From Marinomonas profundimaris (GTDB lineage: Bacteria; Pseudomonadota; Gammaproteobacteria; Pseudomonadales; Marinomonadaceae), in NCBI RefSeq assembly GCF_000508165.1, contig NZ_AYOZ01000034.1, forward strand, positions 124,001 to 188,000: a stretch of DNA of 64,000 bases, written 5' to 3'. The notes under the pieces were generated by a model. That model did not search any database and was not told the DNA's origin. It worked only from the letters and a program-made list of their open reading frames with translations. Positions 18,165 to 26,209 of this stretch are shown here, piece after piece (position 1 is the stretch's first letter; every line of letters starts with the position of its first letter). The position numbers and the translations under genes were made by a program.

Positions 18165-19121
18165 ATGAACACAAAGCAACCACACTCTTTTGTCACGCTT
18201 GGTGAAGCCATGGCGATGTTTATTGCCAACACCCCTGGCCAGCTTGCGGATATCGAAGACTTCCATCGTTCGTTAGCCGGTGCCGAGGTGAATGTCGCCA
18301 TTGGCATGTCTCGTTTGGGGTTTGAATCCAGTTACATCAGCAAAATCGGTAAAGACAGTTTTGGCGCCTTTATTCGCCACGCTATTCAAAAAGAAAATAT
18401 TCGTACGGATTGGATTTCTGAAAGCGTTCATCACGCAACGGGCTTTATGTTGAAATCCAATGTCACCGACGGTAGCGATCCAAAAGTCGAATACTTCCGA
18501 CGCAACTCTGCCGCGTCCACATTAAACGCCGAGGACATTGACGCCAGCTTATTGAAAGCCAATACGCACCTTCATTTAACCGGTGTTGGCGCGGCGGTGT
18601 CTGATGAAATGCGAAGCGCCATGAAACGCTCATTAGAATTGGCGAAACAACAAGGCTGCCGTATTTCTTTCGACACCAATCTACGTCCTTCGATGTGGCC
18701 TGACCAAGCAACCATGGTTGCGAAAATCAATGGATTTGCGTTCGCCAGTGACCTTGTTTTGCCCGGTATCGAAGAAGGTAAAATTTTGGCGGGCAGTGAT
18801 CAACCTGAAGCCATTGCAGACTTTTACCTTCAACATGGCGTCAAAGCGGTCATCGTGAAACTCGGCAGTGCCGGCGCGTATTTCAAAACCACTAATGGCG
18901 AATTTGGCACGGTGACGGGGTTTCCTGTCGAGAAAGTAGTCGATACCGTTGGCGCTGGTGATAGCTTTGCGGTGGGTGTCATCTCTGCTTTGTTGGATGG
19001 AAAAACCATGGAACAAGCCGCTCGACGAGGAAATCTGCTAGGCTCTTTAACGGTACAAGTTCGTGGTGACAGCGAAGCGCTGCCAACCCGAACACAACTT
19101 AATGACCTAGAAGAGGTGTAA
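18165..19121 (+). CDS. kguK: PfkB-family sugar kinase, 2-ketogluconate/KDG kinase type
   Basis: 318-aa ribokinase-fold enzyme predicted to phosphorylate 2-ketogluconate or 2-keto-3-deoxygluconate with ATP. The ATG at 18165 is chosen because GGAG precedes it and MNTKQPHSFVTLGEAMAMF aligns with the family. The substrate motif LAGAEVNVAIGMSRLG lies near residues 37-52, and the PfkB signature DTVGAGDSFAVG with the catalytic Asp is near 263. Pairing with a 2-ketogluconate reductase-like gene and a PtxS-like repressor favours KguK over KdgK, though KdgK cannot be excluded. The reductase gene starts 4 bases after this stop, so they form one operon. Confidence 0.85.
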   Translation: MNTKQPHSFVTLGEAMAMFIANTPGQLADIEDFHRSLAGAEVNVAIGMSRLGFESSYISKIGKDSFGAFIRHAIQKENIRTDWISESVHHATGFMLKSNVTDGSDPKVEYFRRNSAASTLNAEDIDASLLKANTHLHLTGVGAAVSDEMRSAMKRSLELAKQQGCRISFDTNLRPSMWPDQATMVAKINGFAFASDLVLPGIEEGKILAGSDQPEAIADFYLQHGVKAVIVKLGSAGAYFKTTNGEFGTVTGFPVEKVVDTVGAGDSFAVGVISALLDGKTMEQAARRGNLLGSLTVQVRGDSEALPTRTQLNDLEEV

Positions 19122-19125
19122 TCCA

Positions 19126-20103
19126 ATGAAACCCAAAGTCCTTTTGTATCGAGCAATTCCAGAGCAAGAACGCCAACGACTCGACGAGCAGTTCGACGTC
19201 ACGTGTTTTAATAGCGTCAACGACGCCAATCAAGACGCGTTCTTAGCCGCACTTGCAGACACAGAAGGCTTGATAGGTTCGAGCTTAGATTTACCACCAG
19301 AGCGACTTGATCTTGCGCAAAAACTGCAAGCTGCCTCGACCATTTCTGTCGGAACCGACCAGTTTGATTTAGCGTATCTTGCCAAGCGTGATATTCCCTT
19401 AATGCATACACCGGGCGTGCTAAACGAAACCACCGCCGACACACTATTCACTCTGATTATGTGTACGGCTCGTCGTGCCATCGAATTATCCAACATGGTG
19501 CGCGAAGGCCGTTGGACAAGCAACATAGGCCCAGCGCAATACGGCACAGATGTACACGGAAAAACCTTAGGCATTATTGGCATGGGTCGCATTGGCTACG
19601 CAATTGCCAAACGTGGGCATTTTGGTTTTGACATGAAGATCCAATACAGCAACCGAAACCGTAAACCAGACGCAGAGCAAGATTTGAATGCCACTTATAT
19701 GGACATGGAAACTTTACTTAAAACATCCGATTTTGTCTGTGTGATGACGCCATTAACCGCGGAAACAGAGCAATTAATTGGGGCAAAAGAATTCGCTATG
19801 ATGAAGCCCAACGCCATTTTTATTAATGGCTCCCGTGGCAAAGTGATCGACGAAGCGGCGCTTGTCGACGCCCTAAGCAATGGCACGATCCGTGCCGCAG
19901 GTTTGGACGTATTTGAAGTCGAGCCTCTATCGGGTGACTCACCGCTTTGCAAACTCGACAACGCGGTATTGTTTCCACACATTGGCTCTGCAACCACAGA
20001 AACGCGTCTTGCTATGGTCACTTGCGCGGTAGACAACTTGATTAACGCAATGAATGGTGATGTTTCAAAAAACTGTGCGAATAAAGAGCTACTCGATAGG
20101 TAG
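19126..20103 (+). CDS. ghrB: 2-ketogluconate / hydroxypyruvate / glyoxylate reductase
   Basis: 325-aa NAD(P)H-dependent D-2-hydroxyacid dehydrogenase closely resembling E. coli GhrB (TkrA) from end to end. The Rossmann motif GIIGMGRIG is near residue 150. The catalytic set is an Arg in FINGSRGKVIDE near 236, a Glu in FEVEPLS near 265 and a His in FPHIGSAT near 284. In the operon context it probably acts like Pseudomonas KguD, reducing the phosphorylated 2-ketogluconate made by the upstream kinase to 6-phosphogluconate. No transporter or epimerase gene of the kgu type is next to it. Confidence 0.88.
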   Translation: MKPKVLLYRAIPEQERQRLDEQFDVTCFNSVNDANQDAFLAALADTEGLIGSSLDLPPERLDLAQKLQAASTISVGTDQFDLAYLAKRDIPLMHTPGVLNETTADTLFTLIMCTARRAIELSNMVREGRWTSNIGPAQYGTDVHGKTLGIIGMGRIGYAIAKRGHFGFDMKIQYSNRNRKPDAEQDLNATYMDMETLLKTSDFVCVMTPLTAETEQLIGAKEFAMMKPNAIFINGSRGKVIDEAALVDALSNGTIRAAGLDVFEVEPLSGDSPLCKLDNAVLFPHIGSATTETRLAMVTCAVDNLINAMNGDVSKNCANKELLDR

Positions 20104-20123
20104 CCCAGCGGCTACCCTTTTTT
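20099..20123 (+). terminator. Terminator after ghrB
   Basis: GGTAGCC and GGCTACC form a 7-bp stem with a CAGC loop, followed by CTTTTTT. The hairpin begins within the last codons of ghrB. Confidence 0.88.
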
Positions 20124-20150
20124 ACCTAATCATTAAAAGGCCAATTGTAT

Positions 20151-20375
20151 TCAAGAAAAACGCGCAGCATCGATAATAGACCAAAGATGAAATATCCCAC
20201 CGACAATCCACATGAAGAACAAAATAACCGTTGCGCCTAATGCATAACTTACGCATGTAACAACGAAAAAAAGCAACGCCATAAAAATACGTCCCTGAAC
20301 CAACTGACCCAACCCAGGAATAAAAATACTGCAAATTGCAGCAAGCACATTGCCGCCAGAACCTTGACCCGCCAT
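20151..20375 (-). CDS. Small two-helix membrane protein
   Basis: 74-aa inner-membrane protein. The start at 20373-20375 (MAGQGSGGNVLAAICSIF) is chosen because GGA precedes it at a workable distance; an ATG 12 bases upstream is also possible. A Gly-rich N-terminus is followed by the conserved FIPGLGQLVQGRIFMALLFF and a second helix, ending in LWSIIDAARFS. Similar short proteins with the IPGLGQ motif occur widely in marine gammaproteobacteria and resemble TM2-domain proteins. Function unknown. Confidence 0.75.
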   Translation of the reverse strand: MAGQGSGGNVLAAICSIFIPGLGQLVQGRIFMALLFFVVTCVSYALGATVILFFMWIVGGIFHLWSIIDAARFS

Positions 20376-20461
20376 AAGATTTTCCATTACAAAACGATTA
20401 AAAGACAACCAGAATAGGAACAAAAGCCACAAATAGAAAGTCTCTTTTCGTTGTGATTCGG

Positions 20462-21361
20462 TTAAAAATATTCTTTCTTATTCAGATAAGCCTGCTTGAT
20501 ATGCTCGATCAATAACCGAAGCTTTTCAGGCAGGTATTTAGTAAAAGGGTAAATTGCGTACACCCCAAGCTGACGAGGCTGATATTCAGGCAAGATAACC
20601 ACCAGCTTGTCTTGTTGCAAATCCTCGTAAACACAACATCGCGGCACATACACAATACCGAAACCCGCCAACGCTGCCTTGCGTAATGCTTGGGCGTTAT
20701 TGGTCGCAAAGCTGCCACTGATGCGAACACTTTCTTCAATGCCATTTTTTGTAAAACGCCAATCAAAAGACCCTTGCGCTTGGTAGGTATACGCCAAACA
20801 ATTATGGCTTTTTAATGCGTCTAGGCTTGAGACATCACCGTGCTTTTCAAGGTAGCTCGGCGAGCAGCAAACCACCCAGTTAGATTGAATCAGTGGCTTA
20901 GCAATTAAGCTCGAATCCTCAAGCTTGCCAGTTCTAATCGCCAGATCGAGCCCTTCTGCCACCAAGTCCACAAAGTCGTTTTCAAGGCGCATATCGACGG
21001 TGATGTTCGGATATTGCTGACAGAATTCCGCAATGGCTTCCGCCAAGAGCAATTCGCCTGAAATCGTCGGAACCGAAATTTTAATACTCCCCGACAAACC
21101 TTGGCTAAACGCCGACACCGACGCCACCGCATCACTGACTTGGCCTTCTATGTTTTTGGCATGAACGTAAAGGTTCTCGCCCGCTTCCGTCAGACTAAGC
21201 CGTCTTGTGGTGCGATGAATCAGCTGCACGCCAAGATCCTGCTCTAGCTTGCTGATGCGCTTGCTCAGCGCTGGTGTCGACAAGCTCGCGTATTGCGCGG
21301 CTTTATTGAACGAACCTGCATCGGCAACATTCACAAAAAGTGTTAAATCGGCAGCGTTCAA
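20462..21361 (-). CDS. LysR-family regulator next to the alpha-hydroxyacid dehydrogenase
   Basis: 299-aa regulator of the subgroup with the HTH run FVNVADAGSFNKAAQYASLSTPALSKRISKLEQDLG at residues 9-43 and the wing LIHRTTRRLSLTEAG. The effector domain follows from about residue 90. The start is TTG at 21359-21361 with AAAGGA eight bases upstream. It is divergent from the FMN-dependent dehydrogenase gene with about 125 bases between them. Control of that gene by a 2-hydroxyacid is the simplest reading. Confidence 0.9.
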   Translation of the reverse strand: MNAADLTLFVNVADAGSFNKAAQYASLSTPALSKRISKLEQDLGVQLIHRTTRRLSLTEAGENLYVHAKNIEGQVSDAVASVSAFSQGLSGSIKISVPTISGELLLAEAIAEFCQQYPNITVDMRLENDFVDLVAEGLDLAIRTGKLEDSSLIAKPLIQSNWVVCCSPSYLEKHGDVSSLDALKSHNCLAYTYQAQGSFDWRFTKNGIEESVRISGSFATNNAQALRKAALAGFGIVYVPRCCVYEDLQQDKLVVILPEYQPRQLGVYAIYPFTKYLPEKLRLLIEHIKQAYLNKKEYF

Positions 21362-21487
21362 AGTTGTGTCCTTTTTATTAAGACGTTTTTGGAAAGAGTT
21401 TATTATTTTATGTCGTATTTATTATAAATCAATCAGAGACTATGATTAGGAATAACAAATAGACTCGACTCAAAAGGAGCAAGATCC

Positions 21488-22636
21488 ATGCGTCTTAAAG
21501 ACTGCCACAACTTCCATGATTTTCGTATTCTGGCTAAAAAGCGTTTACCCAGTCCGATTTTTAATTACATTGATGGTGGCTCCGACGATGAATCGACCTA
21601 CCGCCGCAACACCGCCGCGTTCGAAACCTGCGACCTAGTACCAAGCGTTCTGACAGGCGTAAAAGACGTCGACCTGTCTGTCACCGTCATGGGGCAAAAA
21701 CTTGACCTCCCCGTCTATTGCTCACCCACCGCATTACAACGTTTGTTCCACCACGATGGCGAAAGAGCCGTTGCCAATGCTGCCGAAAAATACGGCACCA
21801 TGTTTGGTGTATCGTCTCTTGGCACCGTGAGTATGGAAGAAATCGCCAAACAAACCACCTCGCCTCAGGTGTATCAATTCTACTTCCATAAAGATCGCGA
21901 GTTGAACCGCGCCATGATGCAGCGCGCCAAAGATTCCGGCGTACAAGTGATGATGCTCACCGTGGATTCCATCACTGGCGGCAACCGAGAACGAGACCTT
22001 CGCACCGGTTTTTCCATTCCCTTTAAATTGAATTTAAAAGGCATGCTGCAGTTTGTTCTGAAACCTATGTGGGGCATTAACTACGTCACACACGAACCCT
22101 TTAGCCTGCCACAACTAGACGAGCACGTGGACATAGGAAACGGCGCCACCTCAATCGGCGACTACTTTACCAACATGCTCGACCCTTCAATGAACTGGGA
22201 CGACGTCGCGGAAATGGTGAAATTCTGGGACGGCCAATTCTGTTTAAAAGGCATCATGAGCCGAGAAGACGCTCGCAAAGCGGTCGACATTGGCTGCACT
22301 GGCGTGATTATTTCCAACCATGGCGGACGTCAGCTTGATGGCTCTCGCAGCTCATTTGACCAACTCGCGGAAATCGTCGAGGAAGTCGGCGATGAAATAG
22401 ACGTGATTTTTGACAGCGGCGTACAACGCGGTACTCACGTGCTCAAAGCGTTGTCCCTAGGCGCAAAAGCCGTCGGCATCGGCCGCATGTACTTGTATCC
22501 ACTCGCCGCCGCCGGACAACCCGGCGTAGAACGCGCACTTGGACTCATGAAAGCAGAACTCGAACGCGACATGAAACTCATGGGCAAAACATCGATTGAC
22601 CAACTGACGAGAGAAAACTTGCGGTTTCGGTCTTAG
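21488..22636 (+). CDS. lldD: FMN-dependent alpha-hydroxyacid dehydrogenase (L-lactate dehydrogenase type)
   Basis: 382-aa TIM-barrel flavoenzyme that oxidises L-2-hydroxyacids such as L-lactate and passes electrons to quinone or oxygen. Family landmarks are FNYIDGGSDDESTYRRN near residues 25-41, SPTALQRLFHHDGE near 80, and the active-site run ISNHGGRQLDGSRSS near 275-289 with the catalytic His and Arg. The C-terminal FMN-binding IFDSGVQRGTHVLKAL and GIGRMYLYPL are intact. AGGAG precedes the ATG. The exact substrate (lactate, mandelate or glycolate) cannot be decided; lldP or lldE-G are not adjacent. Confidence 0.88.
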   Translation: MRLKDCHNFHDFRILAKKRLPSPIFNYIDGGSDDESTYRRNTAAFETCDLVPSVLTGVKDVDLSVTVMGQKLDLPVYCSPTALQRLFHHDGERAVANAAEKYGTMFGVSSLGTVSMEEIAKQTTSPQVYQFYFHKDRELNRAMMQRAKDSGVQVMMLTVDSITGGNRERDLRTGFSIPFKLNLKGMLQFVLKPMWGINYVTHEPFSLPQLDEHVDIGNGATSIGDYFTNMLDPSMNWDDVAEMVKFWDGQFCLKGIMSREDARKAVDIGCTGVIISNHGGRQLDGSRSSFDQLAEIVEEVGDEIDVIFDSGVQRGTHVLKALSLGAKAVGIGRMYLYPLAAAGQPGVERALGLMKAELERDMKLMGKTSIDQLTRENLRFRS

Positions 22637-22641
22637 CCCCA

Positions 22642-22690
22642 GAAAGGCCCTTACTCATTATTGAATAATGGGTAAAGGGCTTTCGGTTTT
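22642..22690 (+). terminator. Long hairpin terminator after lldD
   Basis: AAAGGCCCTTACTCATTATT pairs with ATAATGGGTAAAGGGCTTT around a short loop, with one bulged or mismatched pair, then TTCGGTTTT. Fold strength looks high. Confidence 0.85.
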
Positions 22691-22726
22691 ACAGAAATGA
22701 ACCGAATTCAACATGCTATAAAAAAT

Positions 22727-23704
22727 TCAAACACTGATCTTTTTGTACAGATACTTTTGACACGTTCTTTCATCCAACCGTTTAAGCACAAAGACCATAA
22801 TCCCGATGACGGCCACTGAAAACACAATCCGTCCCCAGAAAATAGTAGTGAAGTTGGCGCCAATCAAGAGAATCAGTAGTGTGTCTTCGATCAAGCTGTG
22901 CAGTAGGTTGAGCAGCATCATGGCGACAAAAATATCCCGTGGGGAAATGTGCCCTCGTTTGGCTTCGTTGATCAATAAACCGCCACCAAAAGAAACACCG
23001 AGCGTAATGCCGACAATGGTTAAGTTCGTCGCTTCTCGGCTGATACCAAGCACAGACAAAATGGGCTTGAGTAATATGCCCATGAGTTTTTCGATACCAA
23101 GCAGCTTTAAGAGTCTTAGAAATGTCATCAACGCGGCGATCACCACAAAGATCATCACCAAGCTTTTCAGCTGATCAATTGCCCAAGCCATGTAACTTGG
23201 ATCACTCACTGGCGCATGTCGCCAAACAATCTCAGCAGGCGTATTGAGCAAATCGCCACTTTGGTAAAATTGGTGGAAAATCCAGCCCATTAAAAAGCTA
23301 CCACCAAGTCGAATAATCAGCGTCGCAGCAACGCCAACACCCGCTTTTTTGGCGACGGCAACTTCAATCGGGAGAGAGTGCGCCAGCAGCAGCAATATGC
23401 CAAGTACCGACACTTGGGCAACGGTTAAGTCCGCGTCGATGCTCATAAACACCACCAGCCCAGCGTACATATTGGTCACCAGCGTGGTTGCCCACACCAA
23501 GCCCATTTCACTGGGTAATCCCACCAAAGACATAACGGGGCCGAGCCATTCGCTCAGCAGTTCAATGCCGCCAAATTCTTCAATAACCTTGATGATAATA
23601 ATCATCGGAATCATGATTTTATAAAGCGTCCATGTGACGCTCAGGATTTCTTTCCACAGCCCATTCCATAAAAGCCCTACCAAAAACGCTACTTTCTTAT
23701 ACAT
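22727..23704 (-). CDS. Nucleoside-recognition (Gate) domain membrane protein
   Basis: 325-aa inner-membrane protein with about eight helices. Two Gate-type repeats are visible: WTLYKIMIPMIIIIKVIEEFGGIELL near residues 25-50 and IALMTFLRLLKLLGIEKL-type sequence near 180-215, each followed by GLP or GIS turns. Gate proteins relate to nucleoside transporters and spore SpmA/B, but for stand-alone proteins the substrate is unknown. It is divergent from an Lrp/AsnC regulator with about 145 bases between starts, which suggests an amino acid or related small molecule as signal. Confidence 0.82.
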   Translation of the reverse strand: MYKKVAFLVGLLWNGLWKEILSVTWTLYKIMIPMIIIIKVIEEFGGIELLSEWLGPVMSLVGLPSEMGLVWATTLVTNMYAGLVVFMSIDADLTVAQVSVLGILLLLAHSLPIEVAVAKKAGVGVAATLIIRLGGSFLMGWIFHQFYQSGDLLNTPAEIVWRHAPVSDPSYMAWAIDQLKSLVMIFVVIAALMTFLRLLKLLGIEKLMGILLKPILSVLGISREATNLTIVGITLGVSFGGGLLINEAKRGHISPRDIFVAMMLLNLLHSLIEDTLLILLIGANFTTIFWGRIVFSVAVIGIMVFVLKRLDERTCQKYLYKKISV

Positions 23705-23850
23705 CGTCTTGCTCCCATCAATAATGCAGCAAAGTCTATGTACATATCGAAAAATATGTCGCTTAATTTACTTAATAAAAATCATCATGATTTCTAATTT
23801 TTATACTATTAAGAAATTATTAATTGAAAATTATCGATTTAGAGAACTTT

Positions 23851-24315
23851 ATGGAATTAGACAAAATAGACCGAAAAATCTTAGACAGTTTGCAGCGCAA
23901 TAACCGTATTGCCAACATTGAATTGGCCGACGAAGTTGGCTTGTCACCACCGGCATGCCATAAAAGAGTCAAACGTTTAAGAAATGAAAACATCATTATC
24001 GGGGACGTTTCCCTTGTGAACCCTGAACTAACGGGCAACAAGCTAACATTGTTAGTATCGGTTGAAATGGAGCGCGACCGTAAAGAAATTTATGATGCGT
24101 TTAAAAAAGTGGTTAGCAAAGCCCCAGAAATAAAACATTGTTACCAAATCACCGGAAATTACGACTTTGTGATGGTAGTGACCGTTCCAGATATGCAGGC
24201 GTTTGAGCGGTTTGTCGACCGAGTGCTTCACACTGACGCCAACATTCGTAAATTCCAAACATCCTTGTCGCTTAGAACCGTAAAATCCACCACCGAGATC
24301 CATTTGAGTGAATGA
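23851..24315 (+). CDS. Lrp/AsnC-family transcriptional regulator
   Basis: 154-aa regulator starting at the ATG at 23851 (MELDKIDRKILDSLQRNNR); an upstream in-frame TTG lacks a better ribosome site. The helix-turn-helix is at residues 21-48 (NIELADEVGLSPPACHKRVKRLR), and the C-terminal RAM ligand-binding domain runs from about residue 65 (LLVSVEMERDRKEIYDAF) to the end. Its gene is divergent from the Gate-domain transporter, its likely target. Family identity is certain; the effector is not. Confidence 0.92.
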   Translation: MELDKIDRKILDSLQRNNRIANIELADEVGLSPPACHKRVKRLRNENIIIGDVSLVNPELTGNKLTLLVSVEMERDRKEIYDAFKKVVSKAPEIKHCYQITGNYDFVMVVTVPDMQAFERFVDRVLHTDANIRKFQTSLSLRTVKSTTEIHLSE

Positions 24316-24324
24316 GTCTGTGGA

Positions 24325-25551
24325 TTACTTCAGCGCCTTTAATGCGTCTTGCAGTGGTTGAGCAAGATACTTTGGCTCGACGGCCGTCAGCGAGACAGTA
24401 TCGCATTGCTGGAATTGACTGAAGGGGTTAATGGCTTCCACAAAGGCGTGAATGATCTGATCGTCATCGAATCTCTTTTGCCCTAATTGTGATTCAACGT
24501 GCAGGAATTTGATTTCCAAACGGCGCTCTTTGCGATGGGCTTTGCAGTCCATGCGGCCGATAAATTCACCGCGAAACAGCAAGGGCAAAGAAAAGTAGCC
24601 ATATTGCCGTTTTGGCTCTGGCACGTAACATTCAATTTGGTAGTCGTATTGAAAAAAGTGCTTGAGGCGATCGCGCTGAATCACACTGTTATCAAATGGC
24701 GACAGAATCTGCATTCGATTACTCAGCGTCGGTAAGCGCCGTTCGAGCGCACCAGCTTCGACGAAATACACCTCGCCATTGTTGAGTTCAACTTGCTCTA
24801 ATGTTCCCTGCGCTAAACGCTCGTTAACCAATGCTTTCATCGCATTTCGCAGTTCAGTATTGCGGCGTAAATAAGTCAGCCCTTTTATTGATACCACGCC
24901 ATGACAACGAAACTGCTGGTCAAGCATGTGCGCGACAAACTCGTCCATCGTGGGCATGGTTGAATTAACACTAGACGGCAAAACCCGTTCGGTTAAATCG
25001 TAATTTTTCTGGAAACCAGCACGATCCTTCACCATCAAATCGCCTTCCATAAACAATTGCTCTAGCGCTTTTTTCGCGGGTTTCCAATCCCACCAGCCTG
25101 CTCGATTGCTCGACTTTGTTTCAACATCTCGGGAACGCAACGGCCCTTCTGCACGAACACGCGCTAGCAACTCAGCCATCAGCTTTCTGTCTGGGTCTTT
25201 ATTCCAATGGGTTTGGCCGCTTTTAATCGCGTGTTTATAAGGCAAAGAAAAACGAAAATCGTCCATCGGCAGAAAGGCCGCCGCGTGTGACCAATATTCA
25301 AAAATATCGCCATTAAGCAACATGGTATCCATCATCGATGGCTCAAACGTTGGCACTCTAGAATGAAGCACATGGTGATGCGCCCGCTCCACCACAGAAA
25401 TCGTATCGATCTGTACATAACCTAAATGCGCTATCGCCTTGCGCGCGCCAGCCACACCACGGCCAAACGGCTGAGCCTGCAACAAGCCTTGCGACGACAA
25501 AGCAAGACGGCGAAGACGAGATAGATCTTTAGAAGAAGTCAGTTTGATCAT
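24325..25551 (-). CDS. ycaQ: YcaQ-type crosslink-repair DNA glycosylase
   Basis: 408-aa winged-helix DNA glycosylase of the HTH_42/AlkZ-YcaQ family, which unhooks interstrand crosslinks and other bulky N-alkyl purine adducts. The QXD catalytic motif is present as YVQIDTI, with Gln47 and Asp49, followed by VVERAHHHVLHSR. Three tandem winged-helix domains fit the length. Other family landmarks are EYWSHAAAFLP near residues 84-94 and ILSPFDNSVIQRDRL near 284-298. It ends 9 bases from the convergent lrp gene. The presence of YcaQ and an AlkC homologue in one window points to a well-equipped alkylation repair set. Confidence 0.92.
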   Translation of the reverse strand: MIKLTSSKDLSRLRRLALSSQGLLQAQPFGRGVAGARKAIAHLGYVQIDTISVVERAHHHVLHSRVPTFEPSMMDTMLLNGDIFEYWSHAAAFLPMDDFRFSLPYKHAIKSGQTHWNKDPDRKLMAELLARVRAEGPLRSRDVETKSSNRAGWWDWKPAKKALEQLFMEGDLMVKDRAGFQKNYDLTERVLPSSVNSTMPTMDEFVAHMLDQQFRCHGVVSIKGLTYLRRNTELRNAMKALVNERLAQGTLEQVELNNGEVYFVEAGALERRLPTLSNRMQILSPFDNSVIQRDRLKHFFQYDYQIECYVPEPKRQYGYFSLPLLFRGEFIGRMDCKAHRKERRLEIKFLHVESQLGQKRFDDDQIIHAFVEAINPFSQFQQCDTVSLTAVEPKYLAQPLQDALKALK

Positions 25552-25642
25552 GATTTAACGGAGCCTTGTTGTGCATGATGGATGGCATCATTGAATAATG
25601 TACCTTAAAGCGAAGAGATTCGCCGAACTGCGTTTGAAAACA

Positions 25643-26095
25643 TTAACGAATAGGCCGCGTATCGCTAAAAGCCTCTTTCAACCGACTAGAAATTGGGTGG
25701 TTGTCTTTGAGTTGCAATAAGTCCCATAAGTTACCGTATAAATCTTCAAACACCGCCACTGTGCCATATTCTTGCTCAGCTGGTGATCGCACAAAATGAA
25801 TGCCTTCTTCGATCATGCGTGTGTAGTCTCGCCAGAAATCGTCGGTGTTTAAAAACAGAAAAACACGACCACCCGCTTGGTTGCCAATAAAGTCCATTTG
25901 CTCCGGTTTGGACGCTTTCGCCAATAGCAGCGTTACGCCTTTTGACCCTGCGGGAGAAACCACGACCCAACGCTTGTCTTGCGCTGGCTGGTAGGTATCT
26001 TCGATTAACTCGAATTTTAATTTATTAACATAAAAATCAATGGCTTCGTCGTAGTCGCGAACAACCAAACCAATATGCACGATGTCTTGCTTCAT
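25643..26095 (-). CDS. VOC-family (glyoxalase/bleomycin-resistance-like) protein
   Basis: 150-aa cytoplasmic protein with two beta-alpha-beta-beta-beta modules. I start it at 26093-26095 (MKQDIVHIGLVVRDYDEAIDFYV) because this aligns with the family; the frame extends upstream but the added residues look non-coding. Putative metal ligands are His in VHIGLVV, Glu in the central strand region and Glu in FEDLYGNLWDLLQ. Substrate unknown; family members include dioxygenases, isomerases and drug-binding proteins. It is about 110 bases downstream of the kinase gene on the same strand and could be co-transcribed. Confidence 0.82.
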   Translation of the reverse strand: MKQDIVHIGLVVRDYDEAIDFYVNKLKFELIEDTYQPAQDKRWVVVSPAGSKGVTLLLAKASKPEQMDFIGNQAGGRVFLFLNTDDFWRDYTRMIEEGIHFVRSPAEQEYGTVAVFEDLYGNLWDLLQLKDNHPISSRLKEAFSDTRPIR

Positions 26096-26209
26096 AGGTT
26101 CATTACTCGTTTCAATTGTGGAAATGAAAGTACTATAACGCCAATGAAATCGCATCGAAAACGAAAGTTTGTATTTGAAAATCAGATTACCTATGTGAGC
26201 AAACAAATA

